From Epiperipatus broadwayi (Eukaryota > Onychophora > Udeonychophora > Euonychophora > Peripatidae): a stretch of DNA of 64,000 nt. Position numbers and translations under genes: made by a program. The stretch covers positions 312,001 to 376,000 of the forward strand of contig JAQFVV010012672.1 in the NCBI GenBank assembly GCA_028023455.1. The letters are read 5' to 3'. The notes under the pieces are model-generated. The model ran no database searches, was not told the DNA's origin, and saw only the letters and a list, made by a program, of their open reading frames with translations. Positions 40,701 through 46,572 of the stretch are shown here, in pieces (within the stretch, counting starts at the first letter, position 1; the number at the start of each line of letters is the position of its first letter).

Positions 40701-43700
40701 TATATTTGTTAATTTTGTAAGTATTCTATTCTATCGTGTCAGCAGCTTGATGACACAATTTATATGCAAAAGCACATGTGCCGATGATCAGCAACTATTC
40801 TTACTAGAGCCAGAGCAATAAACTAACAAAATGTTAATGAACACAAAACTTATCATAAAGGATATATTAAAAAATAAAATAAAATAATATTCATAGTGGT
40901 TTAGAATAATTACCTTATAAAGAGTTTCATCCCAAATAGAAGTTTTGAAACAAGTACATTCCAACGGCCTGGATAATTTTTTTAAATCATCTTCTCTTTC
41001 TTTAAAAATCTGAAAAAAGTATAAAAATAAATCATGATAATTAAAAAATAAGAACAAAACTTTACAAAAATGTGCAATTAAAATAAATCAAATTATTAAT
41101 GAATACAAATATAAAACTGCACAATAAAATTTTCATAAGATGTAAGATAATAGTAACGACATGGCTTTATTGCTTGCAAATTCCTAAGAGGTTTGAGTTT
41201 TGGAAGTGCCGAAACTAGAATCGATCAGAAGACTTTAAGCTCCAGAGATGGACACTCTCCACTTGCACTAAACCACACAGCAATAAGATACATTAAATAT
41301 ATATGCACAACATGTAATAAAATAGATTAATGCTTTGGTGTATAAATAGATGAAAAACACTTTAAATAATTTAAAACTCAGAAATAGCTTAATTAATCAA
41401 GCCATTACTTTTGGTTTCAATACTCACAAATAATTACTTTCAAAATTCTCTCAAAAACCACAATAAAACTTGTGAGATTTAGATCAGTAGTGGTGATAAA
41501 TGCAAGAGCTAAAAACTGGATTAAAACTCAAGTGATCACTTTTGGTGTTCAAATGTTATGATCCTTTATCAACTAACCAATAGATTATTTATATGAAATG
41601 AAATAAAAGAGAGAATATATTTTATTCAAATTCTAAATAGATTTTTAAAAAAAAATCTATAATTTTAATTGAATGTTAACTTAATATTTTTAAATATTAC
41701 AATAATTTTATATTTTTATAAAAATGTATTTATAAATAAAGCAGTTTATTTTCTCCTATGACAGGTTTCCATGGACTTTTTTTGGGGGGGAGGGGAGATT
41801 ATAATGATAGGCTCTGGAGTTCAAAATCTATGGATTTGGCCAAGTATTTAAGTTCCTGCGCAAAAAAATCATTAAAATATAATACATCTTATAAAATTTT
41901 TTTCTAACTTTTGTGCTTCTATTTATTTTGTATTCATTATTTATTATTAAACTTTTAGAAAATTATTATCATCAAGTGTTTGTGATAATTATTCAAAGGT
42001 AGGTAAAGAATTAAAGAAGTTGATTATTAAAATCAAAACAACTTTATTTAATTATCATCCATGGCTGTCTATAAATGCAAGCTCTCTTCTTAATATTCTA
42101 GCATAGGAATTTTAAAGTTGCATTAGAAACATTAATAAGCCATTATAATAATCATTATTTTCCTAATATTTTAATTATTAGCACTAATTTCTTATAAAAA
42201 TATTGCCAAGAAACTGATAATATCTTAGATGAATCAACTGATAAAAAAAAAGAGGTGACTGAGAGAAAAAGATGGACTGCTGCTTTCACTCTACCATCAC
42301 TTTTCATTTTGATAAAATTTTCAAAATATTAATTAATTTAACACTGTCACAAGATCAACAAGTGAACTTTTAGGTAATTTTCAAACAAACTGTTTTTGAT
42401 TATCCATAATTCACTAAAACAATGCATTTTAATTATTTTAAAATGCAGCCCAGATTAAATAGAAGAGTCTTGTGCCTTAACGATTAGTGTTGGGATATCA
42501 AATATCAATTGAGTGAACCTTACTTTTTTTTTTCAGGTCCATAAACAGACTTGCTCCCCCCCCCAGGCAACCATTCCAGGTTAGCCATATAATTGTAGGA
42601 TGATAATTGGATATCTAGACAATTTATTTTGAGTCTAAAGGTTTCACGTGAAATGGGTTGAGTAAATGACTAAATAACAAATAATGCAATTATAATCAGA
42701 TGTGACATTCATCATCGATAGGATAAGTCTCACAAGCTGAATCCATCTTATACTTAACTTTTTTTCACAAATAAAAATCTTTACGTTTTTCTTTTCCATA
42801 AACAAACATCGTCATAATTGAGAGATGTAAAAATAATTATACAAAACTTATTTCACTATTATCAATAATTATATAAAGTTTAGTAAAAATAAAGGTTTTA
42901 TAGAAAAAATAATATGATAACAATGAAATAGTTTAAAAATCACAAAAAAAGTTTTTATAGTTTTAATTAAATCATGCATTAGTTACAGAAGTGATTGACA
43001 ATTGAGTATTCATGCATTGTGGAGCTGATATGGATTCAACTACAATTTAATAGTGAAAGAAGTAAAACTAAATTTTAAGATTAAGGAATTCTAAATCAAG
43101 AAGATTGTATGAATTTTTCCCTCCAAATTTATTGATTAGTTTATAAATGAAATAAAAATTGATAATATAAATCCGAAATAATAATGAGAATTAATTTTTT
43201 AAAAAAGAAAATTATACCACCCATAATAGAGTATGTGTTAAAAGGGAATAAAGCTTTGGATTAACTATAAGGTGATTAATAAAAGAAAATATGAAAAAGT
43301 ATAAATTTAGTTGTGAAAGACATACAGCAGATATAAAACTAAACAAACAGCATTAAAAAAAATGTTGAAGAATAAAAAATTACCCAATAATGGTAAGTTT
43401 GATTATATTTATAGTAAAATAAACCATTTCCATAAGAAAAGGTAGAATTATAAAAATTTAATACCAAGGCAAGCAAATTACTAGTAAAGAGTATAAAATT
43501 AATAGAAATATGAGAAATGTTTACAATTTATTTATATCACAGAAATGTCAAAAGCTGATTTCACAATCAACTGGTAGATAATATGAAAATTAAAGATTAA
43601 TAATTAATAAGTAGTGTTTTCAGTTATCTTGTAACATAACTCATTAACAATTAGGTATTGTTTCTAGCACTAGTAATCTTTCCTGTTTACTATTTGCTTT

Positions 43701-46572
43701 TGTTATTATTTCACCTCTTTTTTTTTTACAATTTTTTATTCAGTAACTTAAATTGAAATAATAATGCTCAGCCATTACGAACCTATTGTGTTCATCTCAT
43801 CTCTCGGTGGTACTCTTTTCAGCAAATATATTAATATATTCATTCAAGTAGGAATTATAATTAATTGCATTATTTATTTTCACAATGAATTGATGGAGAA
43901 TATTCATAACCCTAATTAATAAATATTTATACTAAAAGAATATAAAATGCAACATTTTTATTTCATGTTTGTTAACCTCATTCTATTTTTATTTACTTTT
44001 TTTGTTTTTTTTAGAAATAATTTCCCAATTCTTCAATACAACTTACAGAAATAATTACTGCCCACATTTTATCTCAATGAGCATTTAAAATTTATATTTA
44101 TTTTTGACTTTAATCCTTCAAATCTTCTATTTCACAATGACATCTGTTTAAATTAAATAAATCTGCTTTTATACCTATGCCATTCTTCTACTGCACAATA
44201 ATTCCCTTATATCCATTCCTTATTTGGTTTCAACTCTTTATACTGACACTAGAAATACTGAATCTTATATGACATATACCATTACTATATACTGTACCGT
44301 GTGTGTCTTGCTCCACCCTTTGCTATTGCTGGCATGTGAACTAAGAAACTCCAAGTATAGCCTCATATAGGTCACTCGTAGGATAGTAAGTCAAAGAGTG
44401 TTAGCGAAGGAGCTGAGGTGTGATCAGATTCGAGGTCTCAACCCCTCATCTAAATCAGCCTTGCTATAATTTGCCAGAACTCTGGATTTTGTTGCACAAA
44501 TGTACAAATATCCTATGTAACGGTCATATTTGTACCTTCATGCAACAAAATCCAGAGTTCTGGCAAATTATACCAAGGCTGATCTAGATGAGGGGTTGAG
44601 ATTTCAAATCTGCTCCTCCACCAACACTCCATAACTTACTACCCTATGATTAACATATATGAGGCTACACTCGGAGTTTCTTAGTTCACGTGCTGGCAGT
44701 ATCAAAGGGTGAAGCAAGAGACTCAGCGAATATATTAACTAAATTACTATTAATTTAAATATACACACATCTATGGCTTGTTAGAGAATGCATATATTAA
44801 TAGCTAATACCATATTATGAAACTTAACTAAAATTTGGGATTAAGAGATTTAACTAAGATTTAGGATGGATTATGAATGAAACTCAACACAGTGGTTATA
44901 ATTTAATATATTTTAATTAATCAATATAAATCAAATAAACAAGAGTGCATTGAAGGACACACGCAGGTGTAAACAATGAGTGAGTTTGAACACAGTATCT
45001 CATCTAATGCACTATAATTTAAGAGTTGATTACAAATTATTTTTACTAAGCCCGACCTATTAGGCTTGCTATGGTTAAGTCAGTGCAAGAATGATAATTT
45101 ATTATCTTAACATTTAATAAAGTCATTTAATAACACTTAACGAGCTTGCAATAAGCTCTCTATGCAGATTATATATGTACAAACCAGATTACAAGTTCAG
45201 ATATTACGGCATTATATATATTACTATAAATATGTGTGTCTTGAATGTGTAGTTACTCAGGGAATTCAGTACCAAGTATTCGGTTCTCGTGGACTGTATG
45301 ACTTGCTGCAAATAATTAGAACATATAGTTCGGTGATCGGAGCAGCTTACAAAAACAATTTGGACCCTCATATTCCAGTTCCAAAGAAGAGCTGTCCGAA
45401 CTAAGGAGTGGGGTGGCCATTAAAACCAAAGTCCATTTAATAAAATATAATAGCAAGGCATATATTGCAACTATGTGCTTTATAAATACAAAATTAAGTA
45501 ACATAAAAATATAGTTACGAAAAGGCATCATAGTAATAAATTTAGAGAGCATATTCACAAACATGCATATAAACTAAAACCTGATAAACACATATGAGAA
45601 TGTGTTGTTTGATATAAAACCTTTTCTTTTACTACTAAATCAGTTATTTTTATTTTATCACATAGAATTGCTTGTTGTCATTAATTACTTGCATTTGCGA
45701 TCTTTTTAACAAAACTTATATTTAATAATTCGCAGCAGCCGGTATACAAAATAATGCTTTCATTATGATAGCAACAATAAAAGTATAAGATAAAAAAAAT
45801 GATTGACTGATAGAAAATTCATAATGCTACTTATAGAAACAGGCAAATTTGAATAGCTGAATTTTTTTTTTTATTAACTATTTTTTCAAATGCGAAAACA
45901 TGGATAGTCATTCCATGTCAACTAAAGCAGAATAACCTGAATGAATTATCCTTCAGATACAAGAGAATTTCTGTCTTAACATTTATTTACTCCCCTCCCC
46001 AAATAAACTTAATAAAGTAACTGAAATCAAAGAAGTAATAAAAACAATGCAATAATACAAATGAGGAAGATAAGTCAATATCTTCACTTAATAAAAGTAC
46101 ACACATTACACAGATCTGCTTTCAAATCTTAAAAATTGCATTTCTATAGAAAAATATCAAAAGAGGAAAAAAAAAGCCAAAATTCAAAATTAATACTCTG
46201 CTTTTACAATGATTTTTTTTCTTCATTATTACAAGCTACGATATGCTCCAATACTGCCATAATTATTTAAATGGATAAATTATATTTTAAAACTACATTT
46301 ACATAGTATACAATTCATATATTTTAATAATTAATTAATTATATCTTACAATATCTCTCTGATCTTCTTGAACTAAATCCATTTTATGTACTAAACAAAA
46401 TATTTTGGCTTCTGGAGAATTTTGTAATATGGCTTCTAAACATGTTTGATAATAATGCATATCCTTTTCCAATTCTCGACTTTCAACATCAAATACGTAA
46501 ATCAAAACTTCTACATTACGGAAAATTGTATCTCTTTGACTTGCAAAGTAATTTTCCATAAATGCTTCTTGC
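4594..46572 (-). CDS. RRAGA: RagA/B small GTPase gene, partial (five exons visible)
   Basis: Rag GTPase A/B is the Gtr1-family GTPase that pairs with RagC/D on the lysosome, is anchored by Ragulator, and recruits mTORC1 when amino acids are present. Five exons at 46350-46572, 40914-41009, 25274-25396, 8809-8900 and 4594-4709 join in frame (intron phases 0, 0, 0, 2) to about 217 codons. From my memory of the family these match human RagA residues of about 66 to 282 nearly colinearly. Seen: the Q of the switch II DCGGQ motif at the first codon, the HKMD motif (G4), TSIWDE (G5), then the C-terminal roadblock-type dimerisation domain. Missing: the P-loop exon or exons upstream (right of 64000) and the last ~30 residues (left of position 1). 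All borders are GT..AG. No frameshift or stop was seen, so this looks like a live gene. Invertebrates usually have one RagA/B gene, so A versus B is not a meaningful choice here. Confidence 0.95.
4965..5875 (+). mobile_element. Decayed mariner-like transposon
   Basis: The N-terminal part near 5164 reads MAEKLE, then KFCFLLEKT across frames. The middle reads [13 protein letters not shown] around 5350-5390. The end near 5735-5800 reads [19 protein letters not shown], matching the mariner C-terminal pattern in which a lysine/arginine-rich helix precedes a cysteine, then NGxYFE. Segments resembling CDFFVFS and VLKGI lie between. Imperfect terminal inverted repeats support the limits: GGGAATACCAA near 4975 against the reverse complement of TTGGTTCCCC near 5853. 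At about 0.9 kb it is shorter than a ~1.3 kb mariner, so internal DNA is missing. Many stops; dead copy. Confidence 0.72.
6765..7213. mobile_element. hAT-derived non-autonomous element
   Basis: The left end CAGGGGTTGGCCAAC is the typical hAT terminal repeat. The right end carries the decayed inverse: GGGCTGGTGAACCATAATTTGCC, then AATTCTCA. The flanks ATTTAGAT and ATCTATAG are consistent with an old 8 bp target duplication of the TnTAGA type. A C12 run sits at 6807-6818. No transposase remains were seen inside, so this is a deletion derivative mobilised by a related transposase. Confidence 0.6.
8129..8166 (+). ncRNA. Hammerhead-like motif, decayed (type B)
   Basis: CTGAAGA at 8129-8135 is followed by a possible stem II (GACT 8137-8140 with AGTT 8048-style partner at 8148-8151) and GAAA at 8152-8155, then CATAG. 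This has the order of a hammerhead core, but no clean NUH cleavage site with a matching stem I was found. It is related to the motif at 22962-23000 (minus), which shares GAAGAAGACT and GAAACATA. It abuts the foldback MITE at 8175-8310. Confidence 0.35.
8175..8310 (+). mobile_element. Small foldback MITE, copy 1
   Basis: Contains a 14 bp inverted pair, TGTAATTTTCACTA at 8231-8244 and TAGTGAAAATTACA at 8283-8296, around a short GC-richer loop. The left flank TTTTATTAGTCATTCATTAG and GAGATTACCCAATAATGAAT are part of the element. Two other copies share both parts: 24085-24190 (opposite orientation) and 60108-60245 (same orientation). There is no coding potential. Confidence 0.7.
8809..8900 (-). 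CDS. RRAGA: RRAGA exon: roadblock domain, middle
   Basis: This 92 bp exon has 30 codons plus two bases: [18 protein letters not shown], then [12 protein letters not shown] and AG. The donor is GTAAGT and the acceptor TTTTTAG. The phase 2 end (AG) combines with the first base of the next exon to make serine, giving SCSKLAAQF as in other RagA proteins. The stretch CQRKPHK differs most from vertebrate RagA, in a surface segment that I expect to be variable. Confidence 0.95.
9960..10170 (+). pseudogene. RTE LINE 3' end relic
   Basis: Reads QIRKLAGVL, stop, [18 protein letters not shown]. This corresponds to the last ~30 residues of the RTE element at 16155-19400, whose end reads [20 protein letters not shown]. 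Only the extreme 3' end is present, as expected for a 5'-truncated LINE insertion. Confidence 0.55.
10600..10740 (+). repeat. tRNA-derived SINE, family 1
   Basis: Carries the family 1 signature: a segment like GGTACAAAGGCAAAATGGCAGATTCTGGAGCTC as box A region, AAAGTCCACAG as degenerate box B, then TTACTTCCAGTACTTGAACTTATAAACTC. The best-preserved copy is at 32255-32400, where box A reads TGGTTTAGTGCAGTGGTAGA. Confidence 0.6.
11445..11665 (-). repeat. Two adjacent family 1 SINE copies
   Basis: Two diverged copies lie head to tail: 11445-11515 (ACCGGAAGTGTCAGAGTT to AACACAGGACA) and 11560-11665 (GGATTCGTAAAAAGTTTGAG to TAACACAGATAA). Both read as the reverse complement of the family 1 SINE. 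The shared ends GGAAGTAA and AACACAGGA identify the family. Confidence 0.6.
12100..12500 (+). pseudogene. LINE reverse transcriptase fragment (CR1/Jockey-like)
   Basis: Plus-strand frames read [23 protein letters not shown], which resembles the RPISLLP...IFEKIIYNRL block, followed by an open stretch at 12269-12493 with [23 protein letters not shown] and [12 protein letters not shown]. This is reverse transcriptase motif A (FxDxxxAFD) and the following helix. The second aspartate of motif A is an asparagine here (AFN). Frames shift between the blocks. It is a different LINE family from the RTE copies nearby. Confidence 0.65.
13440..15660 (+). pseudogene. Decayed RTE-type LINE, 5' truncated
   Basis: Stops and frameshifts interrupt a plus-strand copy of the element found at 16155-19400 on the other strand. 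Matched blocks in order: endonuclease remnants near 13500-13640 ([16 protein letters not shown]), the linker with [18 protein letters not shown] near 13815, [14 protein letters not shown] near 14440-14480, KPIRYSITS (from RPISLLS) near 14550, [15 protein letters not shown] near 14730-14770 (motif A region), [16 protein letters not shown] near 15020-15065 (motif C FADD changed to FEDD), [29 protein letters not shown] near 15345, and [21 protein letters not shown] near 15565-15620. No function is possible. Confidence 0.85.
16155..19400 (-). mobile_element. RTE-type non-LTR retrotransposon, lightly damaged
   Basis: One polyprotein of endonuclease then reverse transcriptase, on the minus strand. 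Endonuclease: from about 19133 down, with [33 protein letters not shown]-like [22 protein letters not shown], and [10 protein letters not shown] near 18290. Reverse transcriptase: KAPGNDGI near 17610, [26 protein letters not shown] (motif A), [14 protein letters not shown] near 16900-16950 (motif C), [20 protein letters not shown], and a C-terminal AGHIARR...[11 protein letters not shown] frameshift sits near 18610-18625, further breaks near 18230, 17890-17910, 17705 and 17150-17020, so it is no longer autonomous. The 3' end (near 16155) finishes in a TGATGATGATG repeat, typical of RTE tails. GC-richer sequence from 18985 to 19400 is the probable 5' untranslated region. Confidence 0.92.
20340..21120 (+). 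pseudogene. LINE reverse transcriptase C-terminal relic
   Basis: Frames read [13 protein letters not shown] then [13 protein letters not shown] (from RYADDTVLIA...ELEDLVNRL), SEFVYLSI (from FVYLGS), [33 protein letters not shown], then a far end with RRM. This order is that of a LINE RT from motif C through the thumb and connecting region. The catalytic DD is lost (AN). It is related to the relics at 3880-4200 and 24640-25060, and distinct from the RTE copy at 16155-19400. Confidence 0.7.
22231..22275 (-). ncRNA. Minimal hammerhead ribozyme motif (variant)
   Basis: Read on the minus strand: stem I GGCCAA, CTGATGA, a perfect 5 bp stem II (GTGCT...AGCAC, loop AGTTC), GAAT, the self-complementary TGCA, then TC and TTGGGG pairing with stem I (4 bp CCAA/TTGG). 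The conserved A15.1 of GAAA is T here, which would weaken or abolish cleavage. The cleavage triplet would be ATC. The core sequence CTGATGAGTGCT links it to the family at 33555-33600 and 61063-61108. Confidence 0.6.
22962..23000 (-). ncRNA. Hammerhead-like motif, type B
   Basis: On the minus strand: CAGAAGA (CTGAAGA with one change), then a perfect 5 bp stem II (GACTG/CAGTC, loop CACTA), then GAAACATAAG. The core order is right, but U4 is changed to A and no NUH site with a matching stem I was found. It shares GAAGAAGACT and GAAACATA with the motif at 8129-8166. Confidence 0.35.
23213..23258 (-). ncRNA. Minimal hammerhead ribozyme, intact core
   Basis: On the minus strand: stem I 5' strand TCCTCA, CTGACGA, stem II AGGC CACAA GCCA (three GC pairs, an A.A mismatch at the base), GAAA, self-complementary CTAG, then TC and TGGGGA. 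Stem I pairs 6 of 6 (one G.U). The cleavage triplet is GTC. All conserved core nucleotides are present. Stem III is a 4 nt palindrome, so a monomer cannot close it but a dimer can. It is an inverted copy of 23745-23788. It reads in the RRAGA sense direction. Confidence 0.8.
23745..23788 (+). ncRNA. Minimal hammerhead ribozyme, intact core
   Basis: TCCTCA (23746-23751), CTGACGA (23752-23758), stem II GGC/GCC with loop CACAA, GAAA (23772-23775), CTAG (23776-23779), T, C17 at 23781, then TGGGGA (23782-23787) closing stem I over 6 bp. Predicted cleavage is after 23781. It is identical in the core to the minus-strand copy at 23213-23258. Confidence 0.8.
24085..24190 (-). mobile_element. Small foldback MITE, copy 2
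   Basis: TGTAATTTTCACC at 24121-24133 faces AATGAAAATTACAC at 24140-24153, with a much shorter loop than the other copies. The flank AATGAATGACTAATAAAAATT is the inverse of the left flank of the copy at 8175-8310. It is therefore in the opposite orientation and has an internal deletion. Confidence 0.65.
24640..25060 (+). pseudogene. LINE C-terminal relic
   Basis: Frames read [18 protein letters not shown] (from MVFPVMMYGCESW), KMNK.IRDQI, a block like [12 protein letters not shown] (from KLKLQYFGHLMRR), ESLVIKD, and [14 protein letters not shown] (from RMRWLDSITDSMN). Frequent stops and a G10 run at 24814-24823 break it. It belongs to the same family as 3880-4200. Confidence 0.6.
25274..25396 (-). 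CDS. RRAGA: RRAGA exon: start of C-terminal domain
   Basis: This 123 bp exon has 41 codons. It begins [17 protein letters not shown], includes [18 protein letters not shown] and ends on a leucine codon before GTAAGT. The acceptor is TTACTAG. It covers the helix leading out of the GTPase domain and the first strands of the roadblock-like domain that contacts RagC/D. Both ends are phase 0. The flanking introns are about 15.5 kb and 16.4 kb and hold most of the repeats in the window. Confidence 0.96.
25760..25960 (-). repeat. tRNA-derived SINE, family 2
   Basis: Contains the family 2 core, read on plus as TAGTTAGATACCCATTTATTGAC followed by AATATTCAATGATTAG. The same core occurs at 51600-51900 and 55030-55225. 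The tRNA-like head, present in those copies, is only partly recognisable here (ATCACTAGGCTTGCC). Confidence 0.5.
26230..26370 (-). repeat. tRNA-derived SINE, family 1
   Basis: The reverse complement begins TGTCCTGCATAATTTTGTGCAGTAGTAGAG (box A region), continues with AGATTCTGAAGCTTAAGATTC and ends in AGGAATTTCTAAGCAATAAAGCC. That tail, AATAAAGCC before a poly-A-like run, also ends the copy at 41160-41290. Confidence 0.65.
26552..26803. mobile_element. Palindromic MITE
   Basis: Two arms of about 85 bp: CATTCTATCTTTGGGCTTTG, then TTATTATATAAGGTTAGTTT on the left, and the inverse CTAAGCTTATATAACAACAG, then AGCCCAAAGATATAATGG on the right. A shorter centre contains CATTCTTCATCC. Flanking TA dinucleotides would suit a TA target site. 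No coding potential. Confidence 0.7.
27250..28330. other. Intron sequence without a secure feature
   Basis: No repeat shared within the window was found. A minus-strand reading near 27720-27860 gives [22 protein letters not shown] in one frame, which looks protein-like but is unmatched to any family I know. It could be part of an old transposon. Confidence 0.3.
28873..28917 (-). ncRNA. Minimal hammerhead ribozyme
   Basis: On the minus strand: CTCATCA, CTGAAGA, stem II GAG CCATAA CTC (3 bp, G10.1-C11.1 intact), GAAA, CAGG, then TC and TGGGGA. The core is complete with cleavage triplet GTC. Stem I has one A.G mismatch within six positions. Stem III is CAGG, not self-complementary here, though CCAG and CTAG in sister copies suggest an ancestral CCGG palindrome. 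It is in the RRAGA sense direction. Confidence 0.75.
29284..29326 (-). ncRNA. Hammerhead ribozyme, cleavage site lost
   Basis: On the minus strand: CTCTTCA, CTGAAGA, stem II GAG CCACAT CTT, GAAA, CCAG, then AC and TGGGGA. The U of the NUH cleavage triplet is A (GAC instead of GTC), so cleavage should be lost although the core is complete. It lies 411 bp from the copy at 28873-28917 in direct orientation. Confidence 0.7.
30511..30771. repeat. 261 bp palindrome with decayed hammerhead motif
   Basis: The arms are AAATAGAGGGATTTGAA...AACCACACACATGT and the inverse ACATGTGTGTGGTTATATGT...TTCAAATCCCTCTATTT. The centre (30615-30665, minus) has CAGATGA, stem II remnants GGTCTGGTTCTGCAT, GAAA, TATGTGTA and TTGGTGATC, a relic of the ribozyme at 61063-61108. 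C3U4 of the core is altered. Confidence 0.75.
31860..32005 (+). repeat. Interspersed repeat, copy 1
   Basis: Shares AATAAAATTTAACCAT and the end ATTGAATAAAATTTATTTTCC followed by AACAAAAGAGAAATG with 34864-35013 in the same orientation. The middle is poorly conserved. No coding sequence and no terminal repeats were identified; the family is unknown to me. Confidence 0.55.
32255..32400 (+). repeat. tRNA-derived SINE, family 1 (best copy)
   Basis: Box A region TGTGTGGTTTAGTGCAGTGG, then TAGAATGGTGGATTTGGGAAC, a box B-like AAGATTCCATAGAT, then GCTGTTACTTCCGGTGCTCGC and TTTATAGACTCCTGCAAG. The first ~70 bp fold like the front of a tRNA, but box B (expected GGTTCGAATCC) is degenerate, so this is a SINE copy and not a tRNA gene. 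Confidence 0.7.
32991..33270 (+). repeat. Recent 140 bp tandem duplication
   Basis: Positions 32991-33130 and 33131-33270 are almost identical, starting TTATCTCCCACACACATATA and running through AACTCTTCTGCTATCC to AATCTGATGATGGA. I see one substitution (ACTCTAACC against ACTCCAACC). The near identity marks a recent event inside an older foldback. Confidence 0.9.
33555..33600 (-). ncRNA. Minimal hammerhead ribozyme, weakened stem II
   Basis: On the minus strand: GACCAA, CTGATGA, stem II GTGCT GGTTT AGTGT (pairs with several G.U), GAAA, TACTTACA, TTGGT. Stem I ACCAA/TTGGT is intact. The triplet before stem I is ACA, lacking the central U (ATA in sister copies), so cleavage is doubtful. It is in the RRAGA sense direction. 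Confidence 0.6.
34247..34293 (+). ncRNA. Decayed hammerhead ribozyme
   Basis: ACCAA, CTGACAA (G8 lost), a perfect 6 bp stem II GTGCTG/CAGCAC, AAAA (G12 lost), TATTTATA, TTGGT. Stem I and the ATA cleavage triplet remain, but two essential core bases are changed. It shows that the family's stem II was fully paired in the ancestor. Confidence 0.65.
34510..34680. mobile_element. 171 bp palindromic MITE
   Basis: Arms of about 75 bp: ATCAAAATTACCCTAAATTC, ... ACTCTAAAGCACAACCAATGAT, and the inverse ATCATTGGTTGTGTTTTAGAG ... GGGGTAATTTTGAT. A ~20 bp loop lies near 34595. Few mismatches, so it can extrude as a strong hairpin. No coding potential. Confidence 0.85.
34864..35013 (+). repeat. Interspersed repeat, copy 2
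   Basis: Second copy of the repeat at 31860-32005, sharing AATAAAACTTAACCAT and GAATAAAATTTATTTTCC with AACAAAAGAGAAAT. It contains a small internal duplication, ATTACATATAAATGAAA repeated at 34951-34982. Confidence 0.55.
35074..35117 (-). ncRNA. Minimal hammerhead ribozyme, strong core
   Basis: On the minus strand: GCATAT, CTGATGA, a perfect 5 bp stem II AGGGG ATT CCCCT, GAAA, CTGGG, TC, CTATCTT. The core is consensus and the cleavage triplet is GTC. Stem I is imperfect (T.C at the junction, then ATA/TAT pairs, one C.C, then weak pairs). Stem III is a 5 nt run rather than a clean palindrome. It is in the RRAGA sense direction. Confidence 0.65.
35358..35405 (+). ncRNA. Decayed hammerhead ribozyme
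   Basis: ATGATGA at 35365-35371 (C3 changed to A), stem II AGGAA AGT TCCCCT, GAAA at 35386-35389, then CCACTTTC. It is the mate, in the opposite arm, of the better copy at 35074-35117. Loss of C3 should inactivate it. Confidence 0.5.
35460..39770. other. AT-rich RRAGA intron without recognised elements
   Basis: No coding similarity, SINE box, terminal repeat or internal duplication was found. It holds long T and A runs (for example near 36838-36848 and 36883-36896). The open frames here are short and carry no recognisable domain. Confidence 0.45.
39790..40310 (+). repeat. Diverged direct repeat pair, ~396 bp offset
   Basis: ATCTACATTAATA with following TCCATTCTA-type sequence occurs at about 39812 and again at about 40208, with similar flanks (GCATCACATGATCCCCTAA against GTATCACGATTCCTCTAAC) and similar downstream blocks (GGTAATGCC against GGGCATTAC). 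The offset resembles the ~410 bp units at 28790-29930. A CTGATGA (minus) at about 39879 sits where a ribozyme would lie, but the rest of the core is unconvincing. Confidence 0.45.
40914..41009 (-). CDS. RRAGA: RRAGA exon: G5 region
   Basis: This 96 bp exon has exactly 32 codons, from [12 protein letters not shown] to WDETLYK. The acceptor is TTTTTTCAG and the donor GTAATT; both ends are phase 0. It holds SRPLECTCF and TSIWDE, the G5 region of the GTPase fold that closes the nucleotide pocket. It joins seamlessly to the exon at 46350-46572 (QEDQRDI then IFKERED). The two introns around it are about 5.3 kb and 15.5 kb. Confidence 0.96.
41160..41290 (-). repeat. tRNA-derived SINE, family 1
   Basis: The reverse complement starts TGTGTGGTTTAGTGCAAGTGG, continues with TCTGGAGCTTAAAGTC and ends CTTAGGAATTTGCAAGCAATAAAGCC. 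It lies about 150 bp upstream of the 40914-41009 exon in the RRAGA transcript, in the sense orientation. Confidence 0.7.
41765..41870 (+). repeat. Family 1 SINE fragment
   Basis: The segment AATGATAGGCTCTGGAGTTC, AAAATCTATGGATTTGG and AAGTTCCTGC matches the centre of the family 1 SINE in plus orientation. G7 and G4 runs precede it. The box A region is missing or unrecognisable. Confidence 0.45.
42455..42660 (+). repeat. SINE-like repeat, probable family 2
   Basis: CTTGTGCCTTAACGATTAGTG resembles a tRNA-like box A, followed by GGGATATCAAATATC as a degenerate box B, then CAACCATTCCAGGTTAGCC and GATAATTGGATATCTAG, which echoes the family 2 core. A C9 run lies at 42556-42564. The family assignment is tentative. 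Confidence 0.4.
44305..44722. mobile_element. 418 bp palindromic foldback element
   Basis: Nearly perfect arms of about 200 bp: GTCTTGCTCCACCCTTTG, CATGTGAACTAAGAAACTCC, TATAGCCTCATAT ... AATTTGCCAGAACTCTGG, TTTTGTTGCA and the inverse TGCAACAAAATCC ... GGAGTTTCTTAGTTCACGTG ... CAAAGGGTGAAGCAAGAGAC. The loop is near 44500-44525 (CTATGTAACGGTCATA). It is distinctly less AT-rich than its surroundings. No coding sequence and no ribozyme core was found. Confidence 0.85.
45160..45430 (+). other. GC-richer island of unknown origin
   Basis: An open frame at 45162-45404 ends with [20 protein letters not shown] and [14 protein letters not shown]. The DNA from 45240 to 45420 is less AT-rich than the flanks. 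The preceding AATAAAGTCATTTAATAACAC and a GTGATCGGAGC segment look like an LTR end followed by leader sequence, so an LTR-retrotransposon fragment is possible. I do not recognise the protein and would not call it a gene. Confidence 0.3.
46350..46572 (-). CDS. RRAGA: RRAGA exon: switch II to G4 region
   Basis: This 223 bp exon follows a TTTATAG acceptor and ends before a GTAAGA donor. Its first base completes a glycine codon from the upstream exon. The next 74 codons start QEAFMENYF and run through [18 protein letters not shown] to [11 protein letters not shown]. It contains the switch II glutamine equivalent to RagA Q66 and the G4 motif HKMD for guanine specificity. The exon ends on a complete codon (phase 0). 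The methionine inside MENYF is not the start; the real start codon lies on an exon to the right of this window. Confidence 0.96.
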
